From Streptomyces sp. A1277 (GTDB lineage Bacteria; Actinomycetota; Actinomycetes; Streptomycetales; Streptomycetaceae), in NCBI RefSeq assembly GCF_004795015.1, contig NZ_SSBI01000009.1, positions 100,441-164,440 on the forward strand: a DNA stretch of 64,000 nt, written 5' to 3'. Every line of letters starts with the position of its first letter. The stretch's first letter is position 1. Made by a program: the position numbers and the translations under genes. Positions 18,801 through 41,187 of this stretch are shown one piece after another. Under the pieces are notes generated by a model that ran no database searches, had not been told where the DNA came from, and saw only the letters and a program-made list of their open reading frames with translations.

Positions 18801-20830
18801 GCGAGGAGCAGTTCGCGCTGCGCGCCGGCTCGGTGCTGACGCCCCGTCTGGCCCGGGCCGCGGCCGGGGCCCCCGTCCCGCCGCCGCCCCCGCTCGACCC
18901 GGACGGCGTGGTCCTGATCACCGGCGGCACCGGGATGATCGGCCGGGTCATCGCCCGGCACCTGGTCACCGAACACGGCGTACGGCACGTGGTGCTGGCA
19001 GGCCGGGGCGGCGACGCGGGCGAGCTGCCGGCGGAACTCGCCGCCCGGGGGGCCGAGGTGCGGGCGGTCGCCTGCGACGTGGCCGACCGCCCGTCCCTCG
19101 CCCTGCTGCTGAAGAGCCTGGACCGCCCCCTGACGGCGGTGATCCACGCCGCCGGCGTACTGGACGACGGGGTGATCACCTCGCTCACCCCAAAACGGCT
19201 CGACGCGACCCTGCGGCCCAAGGCCGACGCGGTGGCGCACCTGGCCGACCTGGTCCTGGAGCGGGGCGACGAGCTCGCCGCGTTCGTCACCTTCTCCTCC
19301 CTGGCCGGGGTCCTCGGCGGCTCCGGACAGGCCAACTACGCGGCGGCCAACGCCTTCCTGGACGCCCTCATGCAGCAGCGCCGCGCACAGGGCCTGCCGG
19401 GGGTGTCGGTGGCCTGGGGCCTGTGGGAGCAGCCGGACGCCGGCCCGGGTCTCGCGGCCGGCCTGGCCACGGCGGACCGCCGCCGGCTCGCCGCGGGCGC
19501 CGTGCGTCCGCTCACCCCGGAGCAGGGCGCGGCGCTGTTCGACGCGGCGCTCGGCCTGGCCGGGGCCCACGACGACGCCGTGCTGGTGGCCGCCCGCTTC
19601 GACCGCGCCCGCCTGCGCACCACCTCGTCCGGGCTGCTGCGGGGACTGGCGCGCGGCCCCGCGCGGCGCGCCGCCGCCGGTGCGGACCGGATGTCGCTGC
19701 TGCGGCGCCTGACCGGCCGTCCGCCGGCCGAACAGCAGGACGTACTGGTGGAGTTGGTGCGCCAGGAGGTCGCCTCGGTGCTGGGCTTCACCGGCCCCGA
19801 ATCGGTCGCCCCCTCCCAGTCGCTGGGCGAGGCCGGATTCGACTCCCTGACCGCCGTGGAGCTGCGCAACCGGCTGGGCGAGGCCACCGCTCTGCGGCTG
19901 CCCACCACGCTGGTCTTCGACCACCCCACGGCCGTCGCCCTCGCCGCCCACCTGGTCGAACGGCTCGCCGACGGAGGTGCGGGCGGCCCCGCGGCGGACG
20001 GGGCGGACGCCGAGGCGGACGTCTTCGGTGCGCTGTTCCGGCAGGCGTGCGCGGACGGCCGTACCGACGATGCCTTCGCCTTCCTGCGCAGCGCCGCGCT
20101 GCTCCGGCCCCGGGGCGTGGCTCCGGTCGAGCCGGTGCGGCTCGCCTCGGGCGGCTCCGGGCCCGCGCTGGTGTGCGTCAGCTCCCATGTGGCACTGGGC
20201 GGTGCGCACGAATACGCCCGCATCGCCGCGTCGCTCCGCGGGCAGCACCCCGTATGGGCGCTGCCCAATCCCGGGTTCGACACGTCCACGCCACTGCCGC
20301 CGAGCAGGCGGGAGCTGGTCGAGGCGCACGCGGAGCGCGTGCTGAAGAGCGCGGACGGAGAGCCGTTCGTCCTGGTCGGGTCGTCGTCCGGCGGGGTGAT
20401 CGCGCACGCGGTGGCCGGTCTGCTGGAGGCGGCCGGCACTCCCCCGACCGCGGTCGTCCTGCTGGACAGCTACGCGCCCGCCGTCCTCAACTCCTCGCTC
20501 GCCGCGACCTCGTTCCGAGACGCGCTGGTCGAGGGGCTGCACGAGCGACAGAGCCCGTTCGCGCGGCTCGACTTCACCCGGCTGACGGCGATGAGCTGGT
20601 ACGGGGAGCTGTTCGCGGAGTGGAAAGCGGAGCCGCTGGGCGTTCCGGTGCTGCTGGTACGGGCCTCGGAGCCGCTCGCCCCCTCGCTCGAAGGAGAGGA
20701 CTGGCGGACGGTGTGGAAGACGGCACACACCACAAGGGACGTGCCGGGCAGCCACTTCACCCTGATGGAGGGCCACGCTGAGAGCACGGCCCAGGCGGTA
20801 CGGGAGTGGCTGGAGGCGGTGCCGGGGTAG
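12803..20830 (+). CDS. PKS A: self-contained type I PKS, AL-ACP-KS-AT-DH-KR-ACP-TE
   Basis: 2675 residues. The acyl/CoA-ligase loading domain spans about 15-515, with [11 protein letters not shown] at about 182 and a C-terminal [10 protein letters not shown] lysine. ACP1 (about 545-640) has GVDSVLAV. The KS (655-1080) has active Cys828 in DTACSS. The AT (about 1190-1490) has Ser1280 in GHSQG and YASH at 1377, predicting methylmalonyl-CoA. The DH has His1581 in the HxxxGxxxxP motif and Asp1759. The KR is B-type, with LDD at 2120-2122 and Tyr2179. ACP2 (about 2310-2390) has GFDSLTA. The TE has GSSSGG with Ser2528. It activates a carboxylic acid, extends it once (or iteratively), reduces and dehydrates it, and releases it. 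With an aryl starter, one round gives an aryl-2-methylacrylate. ATG 12836 is an alternative start. Confidence 0.93.
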   Translation: MEQRPREADQQMLRAELIKPLHELLPAHAERLGGKIAFRDARRDVSYAELDVRTRRLAGHLARLGLGRGQTAALLLGNCLEMVEGYLAVARAAAVGAPLNPHASDDELRHLLGDSGAVLLITDPMHLEQVRRLSAEHPRLRVVVTGDGPVPPGVELFDALAGSEPPVPARDDAGLDDVAWMLYTSGTTGKPKGVLSTHRMALWGVAACYGPVLGLDEADRVLWPLPLAHTVAHNLCVLGVVAVGATAHIVDGLAADDIVTALREDRTTFFCAVPTVYQQLLGAARDSGLGTPDLRVGMVAGAACPAGLHEEFEEAFGIRLLDSYGSTETGGPIASNSPTGPRVPGSCGLPVPGLTLHLLDTTTGRPVARGAEGEVWVESPAVMLGYHGHPEATAEVLRDGRYRTGDLARIDGAGFLTITGRVKELIIRGGENIHPGEVEAAIAPLPGVAEVAVAGRPHPLLGEVPAAYVVPGPGGFDAERLIDACRAQLSYYKVPHEVWEVDRLPRTALGKVMRPALAKAPGRLVLSRAQEESGPREAGGEAGLWVRRLAEAPEDGRAEVLLDLVRGEVGAVLGRSAAASAKVAFRELGVDSVLAVRLRDRLAAACGLRLPATLVYDYPTPAAVAAHLGAKLAGGTGVPDGQDTAAAGGDAADSAIAVVGIACRFPGGVTSPEELWRLVAEESDAVGPYPGDRGWDLSQPLGPDAERTGPDYARTGGFLDGADLFDAAFFGISPREALAMDPQQRLLLECAWEACERAGIAPTSLKGTRTGVFAGAMAGEYGARLLGRPAPEGLEGYLGNGSAGSVASGRLAYTLGLEGPAMTVDTACSSSLVALHLAARSLRAGECSMALAGGVTVMSTPSPFIEFGRQQALSVSGRCSPFSATADGTTFGEGVGLLLLERLSDARRNGHRVWAVLKGSAVNQDGASNGLTAPSGPAQQRVIRQALADASLPAAEVDVVEAHGTGTTLGDPIEAQAIIATYGAERPDGEPLWLGTLKSNIGHAQAAAGVAGVIKMVMAMRHRVLPRTLHVDEASPLVDWSAGAVELLTEARPWPATDGRPRRAGVSAFGASGTNAHLILEEAPEEPRDDQDDQPEDREAGPAVVPWVLSARGEAALREQAAALAAPGGAGGAGAVDVGWSLTTGRARFEHRAVVVGDFAAGLRALAAGERADHVVTAVADTAASRRPVFVFPGQGAQWAGMGTALADASPVFAARLAECEAALSEFVDWSLTDVLRGVEGAPPLERVDVVQPASFAVMVSLAALWGSFGVEPAAVVGHSQGEIAAACVAGVLSLRDAARVVCLRSKAIAELAGPGAMALVTAPAQRVAELLAEGVSVAAVNGPSQVVVSGEVSAVEALLARCDEQGVRARRIAVDYASHSPAMDVLAERLTADLAGIEPRAGRVPVVSTVTGEPADPLTMDAGYWLTNLRRPVRFADAARTLAEQGHTAFVEVSTHPVLTAAVADVAQDAAVVTGSLRRDDGGWDRFLTSVGEAWVRGVGVEWEAAFDGLRPRTVDLPTYPFQRQRHWLQAPPSSGDPASWGQRAAAHPLLGAVVRLADGDGVVLTGVLSPRSQTWLADHVVGGSVLFPGTGFVELALRAGDEAGMDVLDDLVIEAPLVLPESESGEVWIQVRVGEPDGTGRRPVGIHACAAGTDDDGDDDGDPVWTRHAAGFLTAAPAGDGGTAAAEDASPWPPAGAEPVELDGIYERLADDGLGYGPAFQGLRAMWRRKDEVFAEVALPADAGRDKGFGIHPALLDACLHPDVIAASGGRLRLPFAWGGVRLHLTGASVLRVRLSRGADGDVALSATDESGAPVVAVGALRTRPAQPRIAQSGIARDALLRVEWSPLPAPERNADGRRWAVVGRGVSAGTYPDVAALAAAAAGGDAVPDYVLAPCTQAPRLPLAEAVRRATGEALRLIQEWLAEESLSSARLVLATRGAVVGTGVGKVTDPVHAAVWGLARSAQSEHPGRIVLADFDVASSQEDWRMLAAAMASAPGEEQFALRAGSVLTPRLARAAAGAPVPPPPPLDPDGVVLITGGTGMIGRVIARHLVTEHGVRHVVLAGRGGDAGELPAELAARGAEVRAVACDVADRPSLALLLKSLDRPLTAVIHAAGVLDDGVITSLTPKRLDATLRPKADAVAHLADLVLERGDELAAFVTFSSLAGVLGGSGQANYAAANAFLDALMQQRRAQGLPGVSVAWGLWEQPDAGPGLAAGLATADRRRLAAGAVRPLTPEQGAALFDAALGLAGAHDDAVLVAARFDRARLRTTSSGLLRGLARGPARRAAAGADRMSLLRRLTGRPPAEQQDVLVELVRQEVASVLGFTGPESVAPSQSLGEAGFDSLTAVELRNRLGEATALRLPTTLVFDHPTAVALAAHLVERLADGGAGGPAADGADAEADVFGALFRQACADGRTDDAFAFLRSAALLRPRGVAPVEPVRLASGGSGPALVCVSSHVALGGAHEYARIAASLRGQHPVWALPNPGFDTSTPLPPSRRELVEAHAERVLKSADGEPFVLVGSSSGGVIAHAVAGLLEAAGTPPTAVVLLDSYAPAVLNSSLAATSFRDALVEGLHERQSPFARLDFTRLTAMSWYGELFAEWKAEPLGVPVLLVRASEPLAPSLEGEDWRTVWKTAHTTRDVPGSHFTLMEGHAESTAQAVREWLEAVPG

Positions 20831-20834
20831 GGCC

Positions 20835-20860
20835 CGCCCCCGCCCCCGCCCCCGCCCCCG
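20835..20860. repeat. CCCCCG hexanucleotide microsatellite
   Basis: Four near-perfect copies of GCCCCC lie immediately after the PKS A stop codon. This is probably replication slippage. It borders the terminator hairpin and has no evident coding role. Confidence 0.7.
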
Positions 20861-20869
20861 CAACAGCTC

Positions 20870-20901
20870 GGGGCGGCCGGCCGTGCCGGTCCGGCCGCCC
20901 C
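20870..20901. terminator. Hairpin terminator between convergent PKS A and acyltransferase genes
   Basis: GGGGCGGCCGG (20870-20880) pairs perfectly with CCGGCCGCCCC (20891-20901) around a 10-base loop. It lies in the 87-bp gap between two genes that end towards each other, so it can serve both strands. Confidence 0.65.
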
Positions 20902-20917
20902 GGTGCGGGCCGACGCG

Positions 20918-21877
20918 CTACCGGCGCAGCGGCACCCCGTGCTCGAAGACCGCCGCGACGGCCCTCGGGACCGCGTCCGGGTGGTCGACGCAGACCACGG
21001 GGAAGGGGAAGTACATCGCGTCCAGGCTGGGCGAGGGGCCCACGATCAGCCCCAGCCTGGTGCCGCGCTGCTTCATCTCCTGGGTCAGGTGCACCAGGCT
21101 GATCGGCGAGACGACGTTGGCGGTGAACATCTCGCGCACCTCTTCGGCGCGGGTGAGGACCTTCTGCTCCAGCGACGAGCAGAGCGGCAGCGCGGGGTCG
21201 GTGAACGGCATCGACGCGATGTGCTCGCGGGTCACCTCCTGGGCCTGCGCGCGCAGCGGGCTGTGCTCCGCCACATCGGTGCCCTCGGTGACGCTGACCA
21301 GGCCGCCGGTGTCGGCGCTGAGCTTCTCCAGCGCGTCCCGGTAGCCGCTGAGCATGGCGACCCGCACCCTGCGGTCCTTGTCCCAGCCGAAGTCACAGCT
21401 CAGATAGACGCCCTCGCGGCCGGCGCAGAGGTCGGCCGGGTCGTCGTCCGGGCCGAGGTAGGCGGCGGCAAGGGCCTCTTGCCGCTGCGGCTCCCGCGGC
21501 GTCACCGCCGTGCCCGGCCGGAGCTCCCCGCGCATCAACAGGCCCATGAGCTCCCGGCGGTCGCAGGCTCCGGCGACGCAGGAGGCGGCCATCCCGCCCA
21601 GGCTCATGCCGCCGGCCATGTGCGGGCGCAGCCCCTTCTCGGCGAGCACGTCCTGGATGCCGAGCTGGGCCGCGGCCAGCCCGACGGGCACCGCGATCCG
21701 CCGGATCTCGTCGCTGTACTCCCCGTTCTGCCGCACCAGGCCCTCGACGTCGAGTCCGGTCCACGCCGCGGCCCGGGCGAAGGATTCGCGCACCGCCGCG
21801 TACTGGTCGTAGAACTCGATGACCCCGCCCGGTTCGTAGCGGAACTGATTCGTACCAAAAATGGATGCCAGAGCCAC
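20918..21877 (-). CDS. Discrete acyltransferase, FabD-like, with unusual GMSLGG elbow
   Basis: A 319-residue standalone protein with the malonyl-transacylase fold. The nucleophile elbow is GMSLGG instead of the usual GHSLGE. The early FGTNQFRYEPGGVI and the late LVHLTQEMKQRGTRLGLIVG segments fit FabD topology, and a His is available in TREHIASM. In PKS clusters such proteins act in trans as acyl loaders or as editing hydrolases that clear stalled chains. Every PKS module here has its own AT, so an editing or specialised acyl-transfer role is more likely. I choose GTG 21877 because GGAGGTG lies 6 bp upstream; the longer ATG reading at 21892 would place that ribosome-binding site inside the gene. 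Confidence 0.72.
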   Translation of the reverse strand: MALASIFGTNQFRYEPGGVIEFYDQYAAVRESFARAAAWTGLDVEGLVRQNGEYSDEIRRIAVPVGLAAAQLGIQDVLAEKGLRPHMAGGMSLGGMAASCVAGACDRRELMGLLMRGELRPGTAVTPREPQRQEALAAAYLGPDDDPADLCAGREGVYLSCDFGWDKDRRVRVAMLSGYRDALEKLSADTGGLVSVTEGTDVAEHSPLRAQAQEVTREHIASMPFTDPALPLCSSLEQKVLTRAEEVREMFTANVVSPISLVHLTQEMKQRGTRLGLIVGPSPSLDAMYFPFPVVCVDHPDAVPRAVAAVFEHGVPLRR

Positions 21878-21919
21878 GTGTGTCACCTCCATGACATGGC
21901 AACGCTAGGCGAGGAAGTA

Positions 21920-21953
21920 CCGGGATTATTTCCAGAGTTGAAACGGATATGAT
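21920..21953 (+). promoter_or_regulatory. Probable leaderless promoter with weak PAS-LuxR-like site
   Basis: TATGAT (21948-21953) is a good -10, five bases before ATG 21959, and no ribosome-binding site precedes that ATG. A CCGGGATTATTTCCAG element (21920-21935) matches 11 of 16 positions of the PAS-LuxR consensus and is centred near -32, the same geometry as the site at 11660. The operator call is tentative. Confidence 0.45.
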
Positions 21954-21958
21954 CAACC

Positions 21959-23161
21959 ATGCCTATGGGATACGTGGTGTCCACCGCACTCCTCACCTGG
22001 TGCACTTTCTTCTCCGTTGTCGCGCCGCGGCGGCCCCGGCCACTGGCGAACCTGAGCTTCTGGTTCGGCATGGTCCTCAACGAGGTCCCGGTCATCGGCA
22101 TACTCGCCGTGCTGGCCTCCACGGCGCTGGCCGAGGCCCAGGGCGATCTGGACTCCACGGCCAGCAAGGTGACCGCCGTGATCGCCCTCGCCACCATCCC
22201 GGTGATGGCCGTGGCCGTCTGGCGGGGCCTGCGGGCCGGGCGGGTGGTCGAGCGCGCCCTCGACGAGGGGCTCGGCGCCGGCCGGCGGTCCCTGGTGCCC
22301 GAGCCACCGCGGCCGTCCTGGCCCCGCCTCCTGCTGCTGCGGCGCCTGACGCGGAACCTCGACGTGGTGCGGATCCCCAACCTCAGCTACGGGGACGCCG
22401 GCCGCCGCAACCTGCTCGACGTCTACCGGCGCCGCGACGCCCCGCAGAACGGCCCCGTCCTGATCTACTTCCACGGCGGCGGGTTCACCAGCGGGGGCAA
22501 GAGCCGCGAGGCACGCCCCCTGCTCTACCGGCTCGCCTCTCAGGGCTGGGTGTGCATCAGCGCCAACTACCGGCTGCGGCCCGAGACCGACTTCCCCGGT
22601 CACCAGATCGACGCCAAGAAGGTCATCGCCTGGGCCCGCGAGCACGCCGCCGAGTACGGCGCCGACCCGTCGAAGGTGTTCGTGGCGGGCAGCTCGGCCG
22701 GCTCCAACATGGCGGCCATGTGCGCGCTCACCCCGAACGACCCGCAGTACCAGCCCGGATTCGAGTCGGCCGACACCTCGGTCACCGCGGCGATCTGCCT
22801 CTACGGCTACTACGGCTTCTTCTTCGGCGCGGAGCCCGACGTGCCGCCCTCCCCGAACCAGCCGTATGCCTACCTCAACCCCGGCGCCCCGCCGATCCTC
22901 ATCGCGCACGGCACCAAGGACGCGCTGGCCACCGTCGAGGGCGCCCGGTACTTCGTCGACCGGCTGCGCGGCGTTTCGAACAGCGCGGTGGTGTACGCCG
23001 AACTGCCCGGCGCGCAGCACGCGTTCGACCTGTTCCACTCCGCGCGCTGCGAGGCCGTCGTGGACGGCGTCCAGGCGTTCACCGCCTGGGTCCTGGCCAG
23101 GTCGGGACGCGCGGCCGAGCCGGCGCCCCAGCCGGAACCCGAGGCCCCGCCCACACACTAG
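21959..23161 (+). CDS. Membrane-anchored alpha/beta hydrolase (fold-3)
   Basis: A 400-residue protein. The first about 100 residues hold two to three hydrophobic helices (about 5-20, 32-55, 67-85). The hydrolase domain follows, with oxyanion-hole HGGG starting at His172, nucleophile Ser246 in GSSAG, Asp in HGTKDAL and His in GAQHAFDLF. The membrane anchor is unusual for this carboxylesterase-like family and suggests action at the membrane, for example on an exported or lipophilic product. It opens a plus-strand run containing the GT relic, the UDP-sugar decarboxylase and a GT. Its substrate is unknown; deacylation of the macrolide is one possibility. Confidence 0.78.
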   Translation: MPMGYVVSTALLTWCTFFSVVAPRRPRPLANLSFWFGMVLNEVPVIGILAVLASTALAEAQGDLDSTASKVTAVIALATIPVMAVAVWRGLRAGRVVERALDEGLGAGRRSLVPEPPRPSWPRLLLLRRLTRNLDVVRIPNLSYGDAGRRNLLDVYRRRDAPQNGPVLIYFHGGGFTSGGKSREARPLLYRLASQGWVCISANYRLRPETDFPGHQIDAKKVIAWAREHAAEYGADPSKVFVAGSSAGSNMAAMCALTPNDPQYQPGFESADTSVTAAICLYGYYGFFFGAEPDVPPSPNQPYAYLNPGAPPILIAHGTKDALATVEGARYFVDRLRGVSNSAVVYAELPGAQHAFDLFHSARCEAVVDGVQAFTAWVLARSGRAAEPAPQPEPEAPPTH

Positions 23162-23173
23162 GCATTCACTCAG
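23158..23173 (+). promoter_or_regulatory. Candidate PAS-LuxR operator overlapping the hydrolase stop codon
   Basis: CTAGGCATTCACTCAG differs at only two positions from the element at 49054-49069. Read on the other strand it matches 12 of 16 positions of the PimM-type consensus. It lies about 110 bp before the broken GT gene, as if it once drove it. Confidence 0.45.
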
Positions 23174-23265
23174 AAGCCCGGCCGGCGGGATCACTCGGCG
23201 CATCGGGGCGGACATGCTGATCTGCGCCCGCAACCGGAGCGGGCGGCACGCGCCGTCCCGAGCCC

Positions 23266-23800
23266 TTGAGTGGTGATCCCGCCTTGACCCGCCGTCGAGC
23301 CCACATCGCAATGATCGGTACGCCGTTCCTCGGTCATGTGATCCCGGCATCCGAGGTCCTGGCCGAACTGGTGGCGCGCGGGCACCGGGTGACCGCCGCC
23401 AACGGGGAGGCCGTGGCGGACCGGCTGACCGGGACCGGCGCCGAGTTCGTGCCCGTGGTGCGGCGCCTGCCGGACGACGGCGGGGCGTGGGTGCAGGACC
23501 CGGTCTCCACGCTGAACGTGCTCCTGGACTGCAACATGCAGGTCCTGCCGCAGCTGCGCGCGCATGGTGGTGGTGCCGCAGGGCTCCGACCAGATCAGCA
23601 CCGCCGAACTGCTGGTCGAGCGGGGGGTGGCCCGGCGTATCGACACCGCGGACGCCACCCCGGAGGCGCTGCGCGACGCGGTGACCAGGCTGGTGGCCGA
23701 CCCGCTGGTCCGGGGCCGGCTGGCGGCGCTGCGCGCCGAGGTGCGGTCCGAGGGCGGTGCGGGGCGGGCCGCCGACATCGTCGAGGCGATGCTGGAGTGA
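23266..23800 (+). pseudogene. Macrolide-type glycosyltransferase with internal deletion
   Basis: The first part (to about 23562) reads HIAMIGTPFLGHVIPASEVL and onward, the N-terminal acceptor domain of OleD/MGT-type GTs, ending at NMQVLPQLRAH. From 23564 another frame reads MVVVPQGSDQISTAELLVER through to ADIVEAMLE, the C-terminal third of the same family. About 200 residues are missing between them, including most of the sugar-nucleotide site with its HHGG-type motif, and the halves are out of frame. So a single deletion near 23563 destroyed the gene. It sits directly upstream of the UDP-glucuronate decarboxylase, which may have supplied its donor. No functional enzyme is expected. Confidence 0.85.
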
Positions 23801-23884
23801 GACCTGCCTCCCGCCGCCGGGGCCCGGCCACCGGACCGGATGCGTACCCCCTACCCGTCGCTGCATCTCTGTAGGGAGTTGGAC

Positions 23885-24874
23885 ATGAGCCACACCGCTC
23901 GACCCGAGGGTCTGTCGGGACACACGGCGAAGCGGGCGGTGGTGACCGGCGGTGCGGGTTTCGTCGGCTCCCATCTGTGCCGCGCCCTTCTCGCTGCCGG
24001 GGACAGCGTCGTCTGCGTCGACAACCTGAGCACCGGGCGGCTGCGGAACATCGCCGATCTGCTGGACCATCGCCGCTTCACGTTCCTCGACGCGGACATC
24101 GTCGAGCCGTTCTCCGTATCCGACCAGGTCGATCTGGTCCTGCACCTGGCGTGCCCGGCGTCGCCGCCGGACTACTTCCGGATGCCGGTGGCGACGCTGC
24201 GGGCGGGCGGGCACGGGACGTACAACGCGCTGTGCCTGGCGCGCGACACGGGTGCCAGGTTCGTCATCACGTCCACGTCGGAGGTGTACGGCGACCCGCT
24301 CGTGCACCCGCAGCGCGAGGACTACTGGGGCAACGTCAACCCCGTCGGCCCACGGGCCTGTTACGACGAGTCGAAGCGGTTCTCGGAGGCGCTGACGGTG
24401 GCCTTCCGCGACGAGTACGGCGTCGACACCGGGATCGCCCGGCTCTTCAACTCCTACGGCCCCGACATGCGCGACGACGACGGCCGCGTCGTGCCCACGT
24501 TCATCAAGCAGGCGCTGGCCGGCAAGCCGCTGACCGTCATGGGCGACGGTTCGCAGACCCGCTCGCTGTGCTACGTGAGCGACACGGTGCGCGGCATCCT
24601 CGCCCTCGCCCGCAGCTGCGAGACCTCCCCGGTCAACATCGGCAATCCGCATGAGATCACCATGCGGGAGCTGGCCGAGTACGTCCTCGGGCTGACCGGC
24701 GGCCACTCCCCCGTCCACTACGTCGAGGCGCGCCCGGACGACCCGCAGCGCCGGCGGCCCGACATCGGCAGGGCGCGCCGGGTGCTGGACTGGGAGCCCG
24801 AGGTGCGGCTGTTCGACGGGCTGAAGGAGACCATCGCGGCGTTCGCCCTGGCCGGTGACCTCTCGGCCGTGTGA
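23885..24874 (+). CDS. UDP-glucuronate decarboxylase (UDP-xylose synthase type)
   Basis: A 329-residue extended short-chain dehydrogenase. It has the Rossmann motif TGGAGFVGSHL, the UXS hallmark HLACPASPPDY, TSTSEVYGDPLVHPQ, and GNVNPVGPRACYDESKR with the catalytic YxxxK. The last two are close to diagnostic of UDP-glucuronate decarboxylases: NAD-dependent C4 oxidation, C6 decarboxylation and re-reduction to UDP-xylose. It could supply a pentose or 4-keto-pentose donor. ATG 23885 follows AGGGAG. It lies 84 bp after the broken GT and about 126 bp before an intact one. A UDP-pentose enzyme is unexpected beside the deoxyhexose genes at 59-62 kb. Confidence 0.88.
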   Translation: MSHTARPEGLSGHTAKRAVVTGGAGFVGSHLCRALLAAGDSVVCVDNLSTGRLRNIADLLDHRRFTFLDADIVEPFSVSDQVDLVLHLACPASPPDYFRMPVATLRAGGHGTYNALCLARDTGARFVITSTSEVYGDPLVHPQREDYWGNVNPVGPRACYDESKRFSEALTVAFRDEYGVDTGIARLFNSYGPDMRDDDGRVVPTFIKQALAGKPLTVMGDGSQTRSLCYVSDTVRGILALARSCETSPVNIGNPHEITMRELAEYVLGLTGGHSPVHYVEARPDDPQRRRPDIGRARRVLDWEPEVRLFDGLKETIAAFALAGDLSAV

Positions 24875-24896
24875 CCGACGCGCGCGGACCGGGAAA

Positions 24897-24918
24897 CTCT
24901 GGGTGTTTCCCCCGATGC
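24897..24918 (-). promoter_or_regulatory. Operator-like 22-mer, identical to one at 62759
   Basis: The segment containing CTGGGTGTTTCCCCCGAT is repeated base for base at 62759-62780. Its reverse complement CGGGGGAAACACCCAG matches 13 of 16 positions of the PimM-type PAS-LuxR consensus. It lies in the leader region of the GT at 25001. Identity over 22 bases in non-coding DNA supports real function. Confidence 0.65.
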
Positions 24919-25000
24919 TCGGGGGGCGGCCCGCCCGGGTCCCCGGTGCGGGCCGAACCTGGACGGACTCCGGATCCTTTGTCTCTCCCAGGAGTTCACC

Positions 25001-26332
25001 GTGCGCGTGCTGTTCGCAACCATCCCCGAGAAGTCCCATCTGTTCTGCATGACGCCGCTGGCGTGGGCCATGCGCGCCGCCGGCCACGAGGTCAGGGTCG
25101 CCAGCTGCGAGGAGCTGACCGATGCCGTCGCCGCGACCGGGATGACGGCCGTCGCGGCCGGCACCAATGACGGCATCAACGCGTCGATGCACGCCAACCG
25201 CGATGCGCAGGAAGTGGCCGAGCTGATCAGCTGGAACGAGCTGGATCCGGCGAAGCTGACCTACGAGGCCGAGGCATACCGCGCCCAGGTGGTCGCGTAC
25301 GCCTGCGCCATGTTCAACGAGACGATGATCCCCGGCCTGGTGGAGTTCGCCCGCGCCTGGCGGCCCGACCTCGTGGTGTGGGACTCGCTGACGTACGCCG
25401 GTCCCATCGTCGCGGGCGTCGTCGGCGCCGCGCATGCGCGCTCGCTGTGCTTCGCGGACGTGTGGGTGAAGAAGCGCGAGATCCTGCGGGAGCTGGCCCT
25501 GGACGTGCCGGCCGCCGAGCGGAGGGATCCGCTCGCCGAGTGGCTGGGCGAACGTGCCGAGGAGTTCGGGGGCGCCTTCGGCGAGGAGCTGACGACCGGG
25601 CAGCTCACGCTGGACCCGCTGCCGAAGAGCCTCGGCATCGACACCGGCGCCCCGCGCACCCCCATCCGGTTCGTGCCGTACAACGGCCCGGCGATCGTGC
25701 CCGACTGGCTGCGCACACCGCCCGGGCGGACCCGGGTGTGTATGACCCTGGGCGCCTCCAACACCGAGCGCCACGGCGGCGACTACGTGTCCAAGGCCGA
25801 CATCCTCGGGCAGCTGGCGGAGCTGGACGCCGAGGTGGTGGCCGCGCTGCTGCCGGCGCAGATCGAGGAGCTGGGCACGCTGCCGGACAATGTGCGCGCC
25901 GTCCCGTCCGTACCGCTGCACGCCCTGCTGCCCAGCTGCTCCCTGCTGATCCACCACGGCGGCTTCGGCAGCTACGCCAACGCGCTCATGTACGGCGTCC
26001 CGCAGCTCACCGTCACCACCCCGCTGGCCGATCAGCTCTACCGGGGCGCCGGGATCGAGGAGCAGGGGGCGGGGCTGCTGCTCGGCACGGACCGGGCGAC
26101 GCCCGACGCGGTGTACGAGCGGGCCGCGCGCATCCTGGCGGACGGCTCCTTCCAGCAGAACGCCACCCGCCTGCGCGAGGAGGCCACGGCCCTGCCCTCG
26201 CCGGCCGAGGTGGTGCCCGTGCTCGAACAGCTGGCCCACGACCGGCGGGAGACGCCTTGGCAGTTCGAGGGCACGCCGGTCTCGCGGCTGGACGACATGT
26301 TCACCGCGCTCGTGGTGCCGCCCCGGGGCTGA
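25001..26332 (+). CDS. Glycosyltransferase, EryCIII/DesVII-like (activator-dependent group)
   Basis: A 443-residue GT-B enzyme starting MRVLFATIPEKSHLFCMTPL, the N-terminus typical of EryCIII/DesVII/SpnP-type deoxysugar transferases. The C-terminal donor domain has SCSLLIHHGGFGSYANALMYG, including the HHGG-type motif, then VPQLTVTTPLADQLY. Members usually need a P450-like helper protein (EryCII/DesVIII); none is encoded in this window. It should transfer a TDP-deoxysugar to the macrolactone or to another sugar. The GTG start follows AGGAGTTCACC. The last gene of the plus-strand run, it is convergent with PKS B across a hairpin and preceded by an operator-like 22-mer. Confidence 0.88.
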   Translation: MRVLFATIPEKSHLFCMTPLAWAMRAAGHEVRVASCEELTDAVAATGMTAVAAGTNDGINASMHANRDAQEVAELISWNELDPAKLTYEAEAYRAQVVAYACAMFNETMIPGLVEFARAWRPDLVVWDSLTYAGPIVAGVVGAAHARSLCFADVWVKKREILRELALDVPAAERRDPLAEWLGERAEEFGGAFGEELTTGQLTLDPLPKSLGIDTGAPRTPIRFVPYNGPAIVPDWLRTPPGRTRVCMTLGASNTERHGGDYVSKADILGQLAELDAEVVAALLPAQIEELGTLPDNVRAVPSVPLHALLPSCSLLIHHGGFGSYANALMYGVPQLTVTTPLADQLYRGAGIEEQGAGLLLGTDRATPDAVYERAARILADGSFQQNATRLREEATALPSPAEVVPVLEQLAHDRRETPWQFEGTPVSRLDDMFTALVVPPRG

Positions 26333-26343
26333 CACCTCCAGGG

Positions 26344-26385
26344 GACAGCGCAGAGGGGGCGCCGCAGCGGGCGCTCCCTTCGCTG

Positions 26386-26387
<2 letters not shown>
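26344..26387. terminator. Two-part hairpin between the GT and the end of PKS B
   Basis: An outer stem GACAGCG/CGCTGTC (26344-26350 with 26381-26387) encloses an inner stem AGGGGGCGCC/GGGCGCTCCCT with one mismatch and a GCAGC loop. It fills the 53-bp convergent gap and overlaps the PKS B stop codon. Confidence 0.6.

Positions 26388-41183
<14,796 letters not shown>

Positions 41184-41187
<4 letters not shown>

Noticed and set aside
20835..20860. CCCCCG repeats as a CRISPR or attachment site
   Set aside because: Units are six bases with no spacers, and there are no cas or integrase genes nearby; this is a microsatellite.
12539..20863. A 2774-codon open frame antisense to PKS A
   Set aside because: High-GC shadow: it has no domain, repetitive Arg/Gly/His composition, and the sense strand carries all PKS motifs.
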